DNA from: Scytolyngbya sp. HA4215-MV1
GTDB taxonomy: Bacteria; Cyanobacteriota; Cyanobacteriia; Leptolyngbyales; Leptolyngbyaceae
Direction of reading: 5' to 3'
NCBI GenBank assembly: GCA_019359045.1
Contig: JAHHIA010000004.1
Coordinates: 248,001 to 312,000 of the forward strand
DNA length: 64,000 nt
The position numbers were made by a program, and so were the translations under genes. The notes beneath the pieces were generated by a model. That model was not told the origin of the DNA. It was given only the letters and a program-made list of their open reading frames with translations, and made no database searches. Positions 25,354 through 36,341 of the stretch are shown piece after piece. Position 1 is the stretch's first letter; every line of letters starts with the position of its first letter.

Positions 25354-26175
25354 TCATTCCCGATCGCTACAATAAGGACAACTCATGCCTACTTGATACT
25401 GAGGCGATTGCTTATCTGCGTCAGAAATCGGATGTCCGCAAGCACGACACATCTCATACGTGCCTTCTTCTAGCCCATGCTGCACAGCAATTCGCTGGTC
25501 AAAGACAAAACATTCTCCCTGCCACAGACTCTCTTCGGGCGGGATTTCTTCTAGATATTTCAGAATGCCGTCTTTTAAGTGATAGACCTGCTCAAATCCT
25601 TGTTGGAGTAGGAGCGCAGAGGCTTTTTCGCAACGGATACCGCCCGTGCAAAATAAAGCAACTTTTTTATGTCGTTGGGGGTCAAGTCGATCGCGGACAT
25701 AGGCTGGAAACTGGCGAAATGAGTCAGTTTGAGGATTGAGTGCTCGTTTGAAGGAGCCGATCGCCACTTCATAATGATTGCGCGTATCTACTACCACCAC
25801 TTCTGGATCGGAAATCAGTGCATTCCACGCCTGGGGACTGACATAAGTGCCCACTCGATCGCCCGGATTGACCTCCGGCATTCCCAATGTGACAATTTCG
25901 TTTTTCAATCGCACCTTTAAGCGATCGAAGGGCATTGTACTTGCCATCGATTCTTTATGCGCCAAATCTGCCAGACGATCATCTGTTCGTAGAAATGCCA
26001 ACACCGCATCTACGGCTGTACGAGAGCCTGCGATCGTCCCATTAATGCCCTCTTCTGCCAACAAAATTGTGCCTTTAAGCGCCACACTCTGGCAGTAGGT
26101 CAGTAAGGACTGCTGCTTTTCAGCAAAATCAGACCATCGCACAAATTTATAAAACGTCGCAATGACCACAGACAT
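25354..26175 (-). CDS. trhO: tRNA uridine(34) hydroxylase TrhO
   Basis: A 273-residue rhodanese-fold protein with the YceA/TrhO architecture: an N-terminal ferredoxin-like domain (VVIATFYKFVRW, GTILLAEEGINGTIAG), a central rhodanese (VVVDTRNHYEVAIGSF, active-site Cys in ALFCTGGIRCEKA), and a C-terminal Cys-rich tail (MCRACGHPIS, SCPYCSDRE). TrhO makes 5-hydroxyuridine at the wobble base of tRNA with prephenate as donor. The ATG at 26175 replaces a TTG 12 bases upstream. It precedes mnmH on the same strand, separated by about 100 bases. Confidence 0.9.
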   Translation of the reverse strand: MSVVIATFYKFVRWSDFAEKQQSLLTYCQSVALKGTILLAEEGINGTIAGSRTAVDAVLAFLRTDDRLADLAHKESMASTMPFDRLKVRLKNEIVTLGMPEVNPGDRVGTYVSPQAWNALISDPEVVVVDTRNHYEVAIGSFKRALNPQTDSFRQFPAYVRDRLDPQRHKKVALFCTGGIRCEKASALLLQQGFEQVYHLKDGILKYLEEIPPEESLWQGECFVFDQRIAVQHGLEEGTYEMCRACGHPISDADKQSPQYQVGMSCPYCSDRE

Positions 26176-26266
26176 CTCAACATCCAACGCATCTCAAGAT
26201 CTCTATTGTGCGACAAGGCATTGCTGTTTGGACGATCGACTGTATTTTGCAGGTGTTTTTGGGGCG

Positions 26267-26297
26267 TTGGCAAGCTTTGTTCAGTAAAGCTTGCCAA
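26267..26297 (-). terminator. Hairpin after the porin gene
   Basis: Perfect 12-base arms TTGGCAAGCTTT and AAAGCTTGCCAA enclose GTTCAGT, 30 bases beyond the stop of the porin gene. The loop resembles that of the terminator at 31562 (GCACAGT), with the same GCTTT/AAAGC stem top. Confidence 0.6.
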
Positions 26298-26327
26298 CAT
26301 CCGTTTAGCGCAGGTTCAATTGATCGC

Positions 26328-28205
26328 TTAAAACGTAAAAGAAGTCCGAATCACACCGATCACGGCATCCGGATTGCGGCTGTCGTGGTTGGGAGCCGTG
26401 AGCCATAGCACCCCAGGGGTAATCGAGATAAACTCATTCACCTGAAAACGGTAGAATGCCTCCAGATGGAAGCCGACATCCCGGTCTTCTCGTTGTCCAT
26501 TGGGTAACCCGATCGCTTGGGCAACTCGGTCGTTGCTGGTATCGACGACCCGGGGTTGCATCCCAAAGACAAAGCCCCCTAAATTACCTTGCTTAAAGAG
26601 ATCCGGCATCGCTAATGTGACCGCATAGTTCAGCACCTGCACATCGCCTTTATTGCCCGTGGCAATGCCATCCCCCAAAACTCCCAGCACTCGCGCATTT
26701 GCCAACCCCAACCAACCGCCAATCTGCAACCGAGGATTGACTTTGTAATTCACGATGAATCCATAGTGGTTGGCAGAAACCCGATCGTCCGCATTCACCA
26801 CACCAGCGGTTCGTGCCAGGTTAAAGTTACCCGTGCTCACCTTTGCCGCATTGCTCCCCGCCAGGGTATCAATGCCAAACTGGGGGGTGTAGCTATTCAT
26901 ATACAAAAAGCCCGCGGTCAGCTTACCCGCATAAACGGTGAGCTGACTGAATGCCAGATAGCCGCCGTTCAAAATCCCGGAAGTGGCAGTCGGGCTGGCA
27001 GGGTTCCCCAACCCCGTGACATCCTGCCCGATATAGCCTGCGGCAACAGTCAGCCAATCGGCTACTTTGAAGTCGAACCCGGCACCTGCCCGGTTGCCCA
27101 TGGGGTAATAGACCGGGTTCGAGTTGGCAAAATTAGAAATGGAACCGGTGGCAAAGTCACTGAAAGGAGAAATGGGGTCAGCCCCCAGAAAGGTCGGATC
27201 GGTGACACCTGCTGAAATGTGAAGATTGAGGCGATCGCCGATCGGAAAATCGTAGCCCAAAAAATTGAGCCGGAAGGAACTATCGTTTTCGCCCTCTGAA
27301 GCAGGCGAAGGTAAAAACCGAGCTTCGTCTGAAAACGCTGTCGGAAAGGTAGAGGCATAGGGTTGGGGCGCACCAAATCCGCCTGTGGCGTTGTCAATGG
27401 TTGGGTTGCCCGCATTAAAAAGACGGAAGTTGGCAGCTTGTAAGCGGGTTCGCAATCGATCTTTGCCCGTGAAGCTGGTATCCAGATTCAGCCGCACCCG
27501 ATAGCTGACGGTTGGTTGGTTGGCATCTCCGGCGGCATCGCCAAACCCATCTCCTAAATAGGTAATCACTTCACCACTGAGCTTGGTGGTGGTCGAAAAC
27601 TGGTTTTTCTCCAGTTCTGCTGTCCGTTCATCGACTGTGCTGATGCGACTTCGCAAGGTTGAAAGTTCAGCAGAAAATTCTTCTTGCAGCTTTTTCAGAA
27701 TTTCGATTTCCGCTTGCGTCAAAAAGGGTTCTTTGAGATCAACGGCAATACGCTCATTCAGGCGATCTAGGCAGGCACTGAGACCCGCCGCAAACTCATT
27801 GCGGCTGAGGGCGTGATTGCCCTGAAAAGTACTATCTGGATACCCAACCAGACAGCCATATTTTTCCACCAGCGATCTCAAAGCCTCAAATGCCCAGTCC
27901 GTCGGTTGCACATCAGATAACTGGGAAAGTGAAGTGACCTGATCCATGCCACTGTCGCTGATCGGGTCTGTTTCGGACAAAGCTGCTCCCATAACTGGAA
28001 TTTCTGCAACTTGCGCGATCGGCTTTTGCGGATGCGATGGAGCTTGCTCGAATATCGGCGGCGGGACTGCTAAGTTGGGAGGCGAGGGCACAGATGAAAT
28101 CGTCTGCCCAGACCGGGGAACCGTTGCCAGAGCCACTTGTGCCAGTAACCCGTGACTCAAGATTGCCAGATTCACACCGAACACCTGCCAGAATACCTTG
28201 GACAT
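26328..28205 (-). CDS. SLH-domain iron uptake/carbohydrate-type porin
   Basis: A 625-residue outer-membrane protein. It has a signal peptide, an S-layer homology domain (DVQPTDWAFEALRSLVEKYGCLVGYPDSTF, then LSRNEFAAGLSACLDRL), a coiled coil (TQAEIEILKKLQEEFSAELSTLRSRI) and an OprB-type beta-barrel ending in FTF. The SLH domain binds the peptidoglycan-linked polymer, the coiled coil spans the periplasm, and the barrel forms a channel; related cyanobacterial porins pass iron or small solutes. The ATG at 28205 is used because the frame above it (to 28298) adds a non-signal segment. Confidence 0.87.
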   Translation of the reverse strand: MSKVFWQVFGVNLAILSHGLLAQVALATVPRSGQTISSVPSPPNLAVPPPIFEQAPSHPQKPIAQVAEIPVMGAALSETDPISDSGMDQVTSLSQLSDVQPTDWAFEALRSLVEKYGCLVGYPDSTFQGNHALSRNEFAAGLSACLDRLNERIAVDLKEPFLTQAEIEILKKLQEEFSAELSTLRSRISTVDERTAELEKNQFSTTTKLSGEVITYLGDGFGDAAGDANQPTVSYRVRLNLDTSFTGKDRLRTRLQAANFRLFNAGNPTIDNATGGFGAPQPYASTFPTAFSDEARFLPSPASEGENDSSFRLNFLGYDFPIGDRLNLHISAGVTDPTFLGADPISPFSDFATGSISNFANSNPVYYPMGNRAGAGFDFKVADWLTVAAGYIGQDVTGLGNPASPTATSGILNGGYLAFSQLTVYAGKLTAGFLYMNSYTPQFGIDTLAGSNAAKVSTGNFNLARTAGVVNADDRVSANHYGFIVNYKVNPRLQIGGWLGLANARVLGVLGDGIATGNKGDVQVLNYAVTLAMPDLFKQGNLGGFVFGMQPRVVDTSNDRVAQAIGLPNGQREDRDVGFHLEAFYRFQVNEFISITPGVLWLTAPNHDSRNPDAVIGVIRTSFTF

Positions 28206-28440
28206 ACCTTGCCTCACACCAAAAAAATGATCTACTACCTTAATACATCGAAAAGAAAAAATAAGGAGAGAGAAAGGATTGGGAGTCAAGATTTTCAAAT
28301 ATCGTGATCAATTGTTGCTCGACTGCTCCGGCCCTACCTCCTCGGATAGACAGTCGCTATAGTAGTGTTGTTACCATTTTGGTAACGGGGGTGTTTCATC
28401 GATCGCCCATCGTTTCAGAGTTTCTGGAATCTTCACGACT

Positions 28441-29349
28441 ATGACCCAGTTTTTGCGATCGCGCCTAGTTGCTATCCTTTTGTCAGGAACATTTGGATTC
28501 ATGACTGCTTGTGGCGACCGCTCTGTGGTTCGTTCTGTTAATGACCCTCACTCTGCACAGGCAATTTCTACTGCCTCACCTACGCCTGCTGCCAAAATAT
28601 CTCCCGTTGCCAAACTTAAGTCTTTGCCATCTAGGCAACCCCCACCAGCCGCCAACTTACCGGATACCTTTAAACTGGCTTTGGATAAGGCTGCCAGTGC
28701 CAAAAGTATTAGTCAGTCAGCTCAATCGCCCGATGACTGGGCATTGGTTGCTAGTCGTTGGCAGCAGGCGATCGGGTTGTTGAAAAAAGTCCCTGCCAAT
28801 AGTCCCAACCGCAAGCTTGCCAAAGCCCGATTGACAGAATACCAGCAAAAACTGGCGTATGCCCGTAAACAAGCGCAGATGAAAGATGAGGTCGGAGGAA
28901 GTTCGGGCATTTTAATTGATCCGGTTGCGGATGGAGCAGGGTCGATCGCGTCAGATATCCCCCTCTCTAGCCCCAACCGCAGTGGCGTCTACCGCGCCAC
29001 AATCAAATATCGTCGCGGGGGAATTCCCGTCATTAATGTGACGTTTAACGGTCGCTACTCCTTTGACATGATGGTGGATACAGGAGCCAGCGGCACCATG
29101 ATCACCCAAGAAATGGCATCCATCATGGGCGTCGAAGTCGTGGGACAAGTGCCCATCGGGACAGCGGCTGGCAAAGCGATGGCTTCAGTCGGCTATGTCC
29201 AGTCGATCGCAGTCGGGGGGGCTCTGATCAAAAATGTGCCTGTGACGATCGGACCTTTAGACCTTGGGCTACTCGGTCATGACTTCTTTGGCGATTGTGA
29301 TATCAACATTAAACGGGATGTCGTTGAATTCCGGAACTGCGCCGCATAG
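28441..29349 (+). CDS. Retropepsin-like aspartic protease lipoprotein
   Basis: A 302-residue protein. Residues 1-24 form a lipoprotein signal ending in the lipobox FMTAC (Cys24). A Pro/Ala-rich linker and a helical region (LDKAASAKSISQSAQSPDDW, LAKARLTEYQQKLAYARKQ) precede a retropepsin fold: VDTGASGTMITQEMA (catalytic Asp213), the flap region GTAAGKAMAS, and LGLLGHDFFGD. One catalytic Asp per chain implies a dimer. The target is unknown. It lies upstream of the ATP synthase beta gene in the same direction; a separate promoter is probable. Confidence 0.83.
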   Translation: MTQFLRSRLVAILLSGTFGFMTACGDRSVVRSVNDPHSAQAISTASPTPAAKISPVAKLKSLPSRQPPPAANLPDTFKLALDKAASAKSISQSAQSPDDWALVASRWQQAIGLLKKVPANSPNRKLAKARLTEYQQKLAYARKQAQMKDEVGGSSGILIDPVADGAGSIASDIPLSSPNRSGVYRATIKYRRGGIPVINVTFNGRYSFDMMVDTGASGTMITQEMASIMGVEVVGQVPIGTAAGKAMASVGYVQSIAVGGALIKNVPVTIGPLDLGLLGHDFFGDCDINIKRDVVEFRNCAA

Positions 29350-29495
29350 ATGGGGGTATCACCGTCAAACCATCTGAGAGCAGTCGTCTTGGCTCTTTGC
29401 ACGAAAGTCCATCGATGGGAACCGTTCGATGATAAGCTGAACAATGGCAATGAAATTTAAGAATTTTTCTAGCATTCGCAATACCTGAGTCATAG

Positions 29496-30965
<1,470 letters not shown>

Positions 30966-30984
30966 GCCAGGGTGAGATCTGGGT

Positions 30985-31023
30985 TTTGAGTTTTAAGTGG
31001 GTTATCCCTACTTAAAACTCAAA
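30985..31023 (+). promoter_or_regulatory. atpB-atpE: Intercistronic stem-loop between beta and epsilon genes
   Basis: Arms TTTGAGTTTTAAGT and ACTTAAAACTCAAA form a perfect 14-base stem, continued by GGG/CCC around TTAT. It lies in the 107 bases between the two genes and may stop part of the transcripts or protect the beta message, giving more beta than epsilon. Inference from structure. Confidence 0.55.
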
Positions 31024-31072
31024 GCTTAAAATTCAAAACTTGCCCCTCTTGCTGACCTTTTGGAGAATATTT

Positions 31073-31483
31073 ATGGCTTTAACGGTTCGTGTAATCGCAC
31101 CCGACAAAACAGTTTGGGATTCTGCTGCGGATGAAGTAATCCTCCCCAGCACTACTGGGCAATTGGGCATCTTGACGGGACACGCCCCTCTGCTCACCGC
31201 ACTGGACACGGGCGTGATGCGGGTTCGTCCAGATGGCAAGAATTGGGTGGCGATCGCGCTACTCGGTGGGTTTGCTGAAGTAGAAAACAACGAAGTGACG
31301 ATTTTGGTCAATGGGGCAGAACGCGGCGATAGTATCGATCGCGATGAAGCTCGTACCATCTATACAGAAGCTGAAGAACGTCTGAAGCTGGCTCAAAGTG
31401 CTTCCCGGCAAGAGCAAATTCAAGCGACTCAGGCATTTAAGCGTGCCCGTGCTCGTTATCAGGCTGCGGGTGGCATGGTCTAG
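31073..31483 (+). CDS. atpE: F0F1 ATP synthase subunit epsilon
   Basis: A 136-residue subunit with the epsilon N-terminal beta-sandwich ([42 protein letters not shown]) and the C-terminal helical hairpin ([36 protein letters not shown]). It couples rotation to the membrane rotor and inhibits ATP hydrolysis. The ATG at 31073, 7 bases after GGAG, gives the usual length; the frame is open upstream to 31040. Confidence 0.95.
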   Translation: MALTVRVIAPDKTVWDSAADEVILPSTTGQLGILTGHAPLLTALDTGVMRVRPDGKNWVAIALLGGFAEVENNEVTILVNGAERGDSIDRDEARTIYTEAEERLKLAQSASRQEQIQATQAFKRARARYQAAGGMV

Positions 31484-31787
31484 CGCCACATTTCTGGCAA
31501 CACTGCTCCTCAAGGAGATGGAATCGAACAAGAGTGGTTTAAAGGAAAGGTGTCGTGGGTCTTTTAGGCAGCTTTGCACAGTAAAGCTGCCTAAAACGCT
31601 AATCATGTTTCTATAACAGAATCTGCTGAAGCTGGCTTGTCGCTTCACCATTCAGCAGAATGATTAGTCAAAGAATTTGTCCTAGATAAGATAGGTTATT
31701 TCGCTGGACTGAGAAGTAGGATTCCTTTGGGAAAACCCGCCTGGCTCAATGCGCCTCAATCAACTTCAATGAACTTCTTCAAATCTT
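31484..31787. other. Intergenic region with terminator
   Basis: The space between convergent atpE and the first DUF928 gene holds a strong hairpin at 31562-31596 and nothing else that I can recognise. Confidence 0.6.
31562..31596 (+). terminator. Terminator after atpE
   Basis: Perfect 14-base arms TTTTAGGCAGCTTT and AAAGCTGCCTAAAA enclose GCACAGT, 80 bases after the epsilon stop. It can work in either direction. Confidence 0.7.
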
Positions 31788-32543
31788 CTAGTTTTTGACA
31801 ATTTTCACGATCGTTGATTGCTTAAATTGAGGCAAGCCAGCATCTTCCATCAGATTTGCCCAATCTTCACTGGTGGCTGGGTCATTAGGGCGTTGATAGC
31901 GTTGCAGTGCCAAGGCAGTCAGTAGATCCTGCCAGATTCCCTGTTCGGCAAGCAAGGCCAAACGATCGCGGCGGGTAGAAACGAGCAATTTCACCCGCTC
32001 CACCCAACTGCCTACCGTGACAATTTTGGACGGCTCGTCGGGATTGCAGGTCACCTCCACCCGCCAGAAATATTTACGTCCCACTTGTAATTCGGGTGCA
32101 GCATTGGGCAACATCACTCCCACCACCCCTGCTTGACCTGTTAACTCAAAATCAAACCGATATAACTCGCTGTTGGATTCACTCTTGAGAATAAATTCGG
32201 CAGTACTGGGAGGCAGGGTGGGTAAATGCACAAAAAAGATAGGGTGAGCCGCGGTTGTTTTATCTACTGTCGCTTTATCCTCAGGTACTTTTTCCTGGGC
32301 TTGAGGTTGTGGCACGATCGCAGTCAACGTCTTTTGGTCACCACACCCCCCTCGACTGTACCCTCCAATCCGATAGCGCGATGGACGTACTCCCACGCGA
32401 AAGTTCAATCGCCGTCGGGACAATCGCGCAACCAAACTCCCCTGCGGTGACTGTGCCATTGCTGGGATGACCCCATCCATTGCAGCAATCGTCCCAACCA
32501 AAACTGCAATCGACGTTGCATAAAGGCTTTTGGATAACCACAT
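31788..32543 (-). CDS. DUF928 family secreted protein, copy 1
   Basis: A 251-residue exported protein with a signal peptide. The DUF928 core reads SRRRLNFRVGVRPSRYRIGGYSRGGC, LPPSTAEFILKSESNSELYRFDF, VGVMLPNAAPELQVGRKYFWRVEVTCNP and VGSWVERVKL, ending LAEQGIWQDLLTALALQRYQRP. The two cysteines (GGC and TCN) probably form a disulfide. The function of DUF928 proteins is unknown; in cyanobacteria they often accompany CHASE2 or caspase-like proteins. It is the last of three tandem paralogues. Confidence 0.85.
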   Translation of the reverse strand: MWLSKSLYATSIAVLVGTIAAMDGVIPAMAQSPQGSLVARLSRRRLNFRVGVRPSRYRIGGYSRGGCGDQKTLTAIVPQPQAQEKVPEDKATVDKTTAAHPIFFVHLPTLPPSTAEFILKSESNSELYRFDFELTGQAGVVGVMLPNAAPELQVGRKYFWRVEVTCNPDEPSKIVTVGSWVERVKLLVSTRRDRLALLAEQGIWQDLLTALALQRYQRPNDPATSEDWANLMEDAGLPQFKQSTIVKIVKN

Positions 32544-32625
32544 GGATGGAACCTCAATAGAGTGTCAAGAGAATAAATTTAGCTCGTCTTCTATTTATAG
32601 AAGATAAAGTCGGCTAAAAGGTTCG

Positions 32626-33408
32626 CTACTGAATGATCTGGACGATCGGGGTTTGCTTGAACTGAGGCAATCCAGCATCGTTCATTAATGTTGTCCAATC
32701 TGCTGCTGCGTTCGCATCGTTCGGTTGCCGATAGCGCTGGATCGCCAGCGGAGTTACAACATCTTGCCAAATTCCTTGCTCTGCTAGAGCAACCAGTCGC
32801 TCACTGCCTGCACTGGTTGAAACTTTGACTCGTTCTATCCAACTTCCTAAAACAATATTTTGATCTGTTTGATCATCGGAATTACAAGCAATGGAGACCT
32901 GCCAGAGATACTTTTGTCCCACTTTCAAAGCCGGAACAGAACTGGGTAATACCACACCTACAATTCCCGGTTTGCCCTTCAGTTTAAATTTGACGCTATA
33001 GAGCTGAGTGTTTCCTAGTTCATCTTGCAGTGTAAATTGGGCGGTCGTTACAGGCAGGATGGGTACATAGAAGAAAAAGGTGGGACGATCAGTCACCGTT
33101 TTATCGATCACTGCCAACCGATCTTCATTTTGAAAAGAAGTTTCTTGGGTTTGAGGCGGTGGAATCAGAGCCATTAACTGCTTTTCATCATTTTTGGTAC
33201 AACTTAGGGCTGCGCGGCTATACCCCCCGACCCTTCGATGGGAGGGGCGCACACCCACCCGAAAACTCAGTCGTCTGCGGCGTGCCGATCGTGCTATCAA
33301 CGAGGGCTGGGATAAAACTGCCGTAGCAAATTCTGCCAAATCCACAGCAACGATCGCACCCAACAGCAAAACGATCGATATCCCTTTCCAACTTTTGGAG
33401 AACCACAT
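32626..33408 (-). CDS. DUF928 family secreted protein, copy 2
   Basis: A 260-residue exported protein aligned throughout with its two neighbours: RRRRLSFRVGVRPSHRRVGGYSRA, TTAQFTLQDELGNTQLYSVKF, VLPSSVPALKVGQKYLWQVSIACN, SWIERVKV and LAEQGIWQDVVTPLAIQRYRQPND. The ATG at 33408 has a normal signal peptide. It stands 82 bases from copy 1. Tandem copies of this kind suggest recent duplication and perhaps different partners for each. Confidence 0.85.
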   Translation of the reverse strand: MWFSKSWKGISIVLLLGAIVAVDLAEFATAVLSQPSLIARSARRRRLSFRVGVRPSHRRVGGYSRAALSCTKNDEKQLMALIPPPQTQETSFQNEDRLAVIDKTVTDRPTFFFYVPILPVTTAQFTLQDELGNTQLYSVKFKLKGKPGIVGVVLPSSVPALKVGQKYLWQVSIACNSDDQTDQNIVLGSWIERVKVSTSAGSERLVALAEQGIWQDVVTPLAIQRYRQPNDANAAADWTTLMNDAGLPQFKQTPIVQIIQ

Positions 33409-33897
33409 AATGAGACCTCAATTCATTCACGATAGGCATGCTATGCACGAGAGGCTTGTTCGCTTTTCTGGGCACCCATTCAATCACTCAAAAGCCACTA
33501 ACTAACCCAAAAGTCATGTCAGATTGTCCCAACCTGGTTTCTGATATTTCTCTCGAGAGCAAGATTCTCAACCCAGATAACGATTTAGTTTCTGTACGCT
33601 CAAGTTCTCCGTACCCAACTTGAGGCTACACAGCCCGCTTAATTCAAGCTTTCAATCTAGTAGTGCAAAATAACAACGACAGACTCGACGAAACGGCTTA
33701 CGCCGAAGTCCGCTACTCAAAACCTGTATCTGTAATACCTGCTAGACGGTTTTCCGCCGTAATTGGCTCCATTCCAAATATCGGAACAACATCCCTGCGA
33801 TTCAAGATCTTACAAACCGAGAACTGATGAACCGAAACACTTACATCCCAATCAAATTGCCTCTTTCCAAAGCTATCAAAATCTTGGTGATCTGGGC
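33409..33897. other. Intergenic region, no feature seen
   Basis: The 489 bases between DUF928 copies 2 and 3 hold short open frames only. I see no repeat, terminator or gene; it may contain a decayed spacer from the duplication. Confidence 0.5.
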
Positions 33898-34662
33898 TTA
33901 ATTTTTGACAATTTGTACGATCGCAACTTGTTTGAATTGTGGCAACCCCGCATCTTCCATTAAAGATGCCCAATCTTCAGCTGCTGCCTCATCGTTGGGT
34001 TGCCGATACCGCTGCCATGCCAACACAGCAACCGTATCTTGCCAGATTCCCTGTTCTGCCAACGCAGCAACCTTATCTCCACTGGCGGTGTTGGCTACCT
34101 GCACTCGTTCGACCCAACTACCCACAATGATGTTGCTGGTAGTGTCATCCGGATCACAAGCAACGGACACTTGCCAGAGATATTTTTGTCCTACTTGTAA
34201 AGGCGGCGCTGAGTCGGGTAGCGCCACCCCAACGATTCCGGGTTGCCCCGTCAGATCAAATTTGACATTGTACAGTTGCTTCGCACCGGATTCGTCTTGC
34301 AAGGTAAATTGAGCCGTAGTCGGAGATAGAGCTGGCAAATTGAAGAAAAAAGTAGGATGGCCACTGGCGGTCTTATCGACCGCTGCTTTTTCCTGAGAAA
34401 CACCTTCTTGAGACTGCGGTGGCGGAATGAGTGCGGTTAATACTTGGTGATTTCCACAGGCACCCGATCGACTAAAGCCCCCAATCCGATGGCGAGAGGC
34501 ACGAACTCCTACCCGAAAACCCAGTCGTCTACGAGCCGATCGTGCGACCAGCGTTCCCTGACTTGACAGGGCAACCGCAGGCTCAGCCAAATCGACCGCA
34601 ACGACGAGCATGCCGAGCAAAAAAGCCATCGATGCTGCTTTGATACCTGTGAATAACCGCAT
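33898..34662 (-). CDS. DUF928 family secreted protein, copy 3
   Basis: A 254-residue exported protein, the first of the three in transcription order: SARRRLGFRVGVRASRHRIGGFSRSGACGN, TTAQFTLQDESGAKQLYNVKFDL, ALPDSAPPLQVGQKYLWQVSVACDP, VGSWVERVQV, and the close LAEQGIWQDTVAVLAWQRYRQPND. The C-terminal ending GLPQFKQVAIVQIVKN is shared with copy 1. The signal peptide is AVDLAEPAVALS-type. Role unknown. Confidence 0.85.
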   Translation of the reverse strand: MRLFTGIKAASMAFLLGMLVVAVDLAEPAVALSSQGTLVARSARRRLGFRVGVRASRHRIGGFSRSGACGNHQVLTALIPPPQSQEGVSQEKAAVDKTASGHPTFFFNLPALSPTTAQFTLQDESGAKQLYNVKFDLTGQPGIVGVALPDSAPPLQVGQKYLWQVSVACDPDDTTSNIIVGSWVERVQVANTASGDKVAALAEQGIWQDTVAVLAWQRYRQPNDEAAAEDWASLMEDAGLPQFKQVAIVQIVKN

Positions 34663-35049
34663 AAAAAGCCTCCCAATAAGTTGTTTGAGATCAGGGGGCT
34701 GTCTCCCCCTATCACTCCCAAAACGAGCGCATTCACAAACCCTGATGCCCCCTTGATCAAAGATCCGCGCGATCGGTCTCTTTAATTTGTCGGGGATACT
34801 AATTCTTCAGTGATACTAATCGGAATTACGCATTTCTGAGGATGCTTCACAAAAACTTGTTGTTGAAGTATCCCGACGATCTCAATCTCTAGTTTGGGAG
34901 CGTTCTGGTTCGGTTGCCCCAAACGCTTCCATCTTAAGACAAAAAATAAGGAGATAAAGATGTGAGTTATCTAGAAGTGACAACCTGAAGGATTACCTCT
35001 AGCACAACTTGCTTTTATCATTCTCTTCTTTTATCATTCTCTTTCCGAA
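34663..35049. other. Intergenic region beside tRNA-Gly
   Basis: No gene is seen. A perfect tandem duplication of CTTTTATCATTCTCTT occupies 35012-35043, directly beyond the 3' end of the tRNA gene. Confidence 0.55.
35012..35043. repeat. Perfect 16-base tandem duplication next to tRNA-Gly
   Basis: CTTTTATCATTCTCTT occurs twice without a gap, at 35012-35027 and 35028-35043, six bases beyond the tRNA 3' end. It may be a slippage product or the trace of an integration event. Confidence 0.7.
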
Positions 35050-35120
35050 GCGGGTAACGCGATTCGAACGCGCGACATTCACCTTGGCAAGGTGACGCTC
35101 TACCACTGAGCTATACCCGC
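35050..35120 (-). tRNA. tRNA-Gly(GCC)
   Basis: The minus strand folds as a cloverleaf of 71 bases: acceptor arms GCGGGTA and TACCCGC, D-loop AGCTCAGTGGTAGAGC, anticodon arm CACCTTGCCAAGGTG with anticodon GCC, and T-loop GTTCGAATC. No CCA is encoded at the 3' end. Confidence 0.97.
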
Positions 35121-35198
35121 AAATCCATCAGCCCTTAAAATCAGACTTTTATTAGGTTCTCAAAATAGTGGACGACTGTCAACTATTTAAGCCAAAAA

Positions 35199-35810
35199 TT
35201 AAGGACTTTTTTCGCCATCGGCTTCAGCTACTTGACGATCAGGTGCAGAAAATTCAGGTGCGATCGCCGATTTCACCGCAGCAGGCAAGGTCTGATGAAC
35301 CGCTGCATTGGGAGGATACGCTGCTGCCGCACTGCCTCGAATTTGATGCATCAAACTGGCCATTTCCAGGGCACTCATGGCAAAGTCCCACCCTTTATTG
35401 CTCTTGATACCAGCTCTTTCGAGTGCCTGCTGCATGTTATCAACTGTCAGCACTCCAAAAACAACAGGCACCCCAGTTTGAAACCCAGCCGCAGCAATGC
35501 CTTTAGAAACTTCAGCTGCAACATAGTCAAAATGGGGTGTGTTCCCTCGGATGACCGCACCCAGACAAATCACCGCATCATAACGATTGGTCAGCGCCAG
35601 TTGGCGAGCCACCAATGGAATTTCAAAACAGCCAGGAACCCAGACATAATCAACCTGATGTCCCTGAGGATCAGTATCAATGCCGTGACGCTTAAGGCAG
35701 TCTTGACAACCTTCTAGAAGCTTGCTGGTGACCAGGTCATTAAATCGACCAATCACCAGCGCAAATCGAAAAGGTTCCGCCTGGGTGAAACGACCTTCAA
35801 AAACTGCCAT
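35199..35810 (-). CDS. ribH: 6,7-dimethyl-8-ribityllumazine synthase
   Basis: A 203-residue subunit of lumazine synthase, which joins an aminouracil and dihydroxybutanone phosphate in riboflavin synthesis. It shows [18 protein letters not shown], the substrate loop [31 protein letters not shown] with the catalytic His, and [13 protein letters not shown]. After the core (about residue 158) an extra 40-residue Ala/Pro-rich tail follows, longer than in most bacteria. psbZ lies just upstream on the same strand, an order conserved in cyanobacteria. Confidence 0.95.
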   Translation of the reverse strand: MAVFEGRFTQAEPFRFALVIGRFNDLVTSKLLEGCQDCLKRHGIDTDPQGHQVDYVWVPGCFEIPLVARQLALTNRYDAVICLGAVIRGNTPHFDYVAAEVSKGIAAAGFQTGVPVVFGVLTVDNMQQALERAGIKSNKGWDFAMSALEMASLMHQIRGSAAAAYPPNAAVHQTLPAAVKSAIAPEFSAPDRQVAEADGEKSP

Positions 35811-35900
35811 TACAACCTACAAATATTAAGACCCTTTTCCTCTCGAAAATCGATTTTGAGTGGATGTTGTTATACAACCGGAACAATCCGCCAATGTTGG

Positions 35901-36092
35901 CTAGACGACCAGATAGTTCAGCACACCCACTAAAATCACCAACCCTGCCCAGGCTGCGGAACCCAGAAAAAGTAACTGCTTAGATTGATCCCAGTTTTGG
36001 GGGGATGCATAAGCCACAGGCACACCAACAACCATCGCAAATGACAGAATCACCAGCGCAGCTAGAGCAATTTGGAACAAAATTGTAAACAT
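35901..36092 (-). CDS. psbZ: Photosystem II protein PsbZ
   Basis: A 63-residue protein with two transmembrane helices ([29 protein letters not shown] and [24 protein letters not shown]). PsbZ sits at the edge of photosystem II and stabilises its interaction with light-harvesting parts. The ATG at 36092 gives the standard length; a frame extension to 36107 adds MGEAE only. It stands before ribH. Confidence 0.95.
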   Translation of the reverse strand: MFTILFQIALAALVILSFAMVVGVPVAYASPQNWDQSKQLLFLGSAAWAGLVILVGVLNYLVV

Positions 36093-36341
36093 TTCCGCTT
36101 CTCCCAATACAGCAATGGACTAGTAGTGTGCAGCACAGTATTTGCTGAGTTTAACCAGCCCTGACTTGACCCTATCAGATTTTGATCACAAGTAGAACAA
36201 TCAGTTGCCACTGAGTTTTCTCCAGTTGTCTGATCGCCCACCAATACGGCTGCGATCGATGTTTCAAATCTCGATTTGCTTCATTTTTCGCAGGCTGCGT
36301 CATGATGATACGAGAAAAGATCGCAAACCGAACCAACCGTC

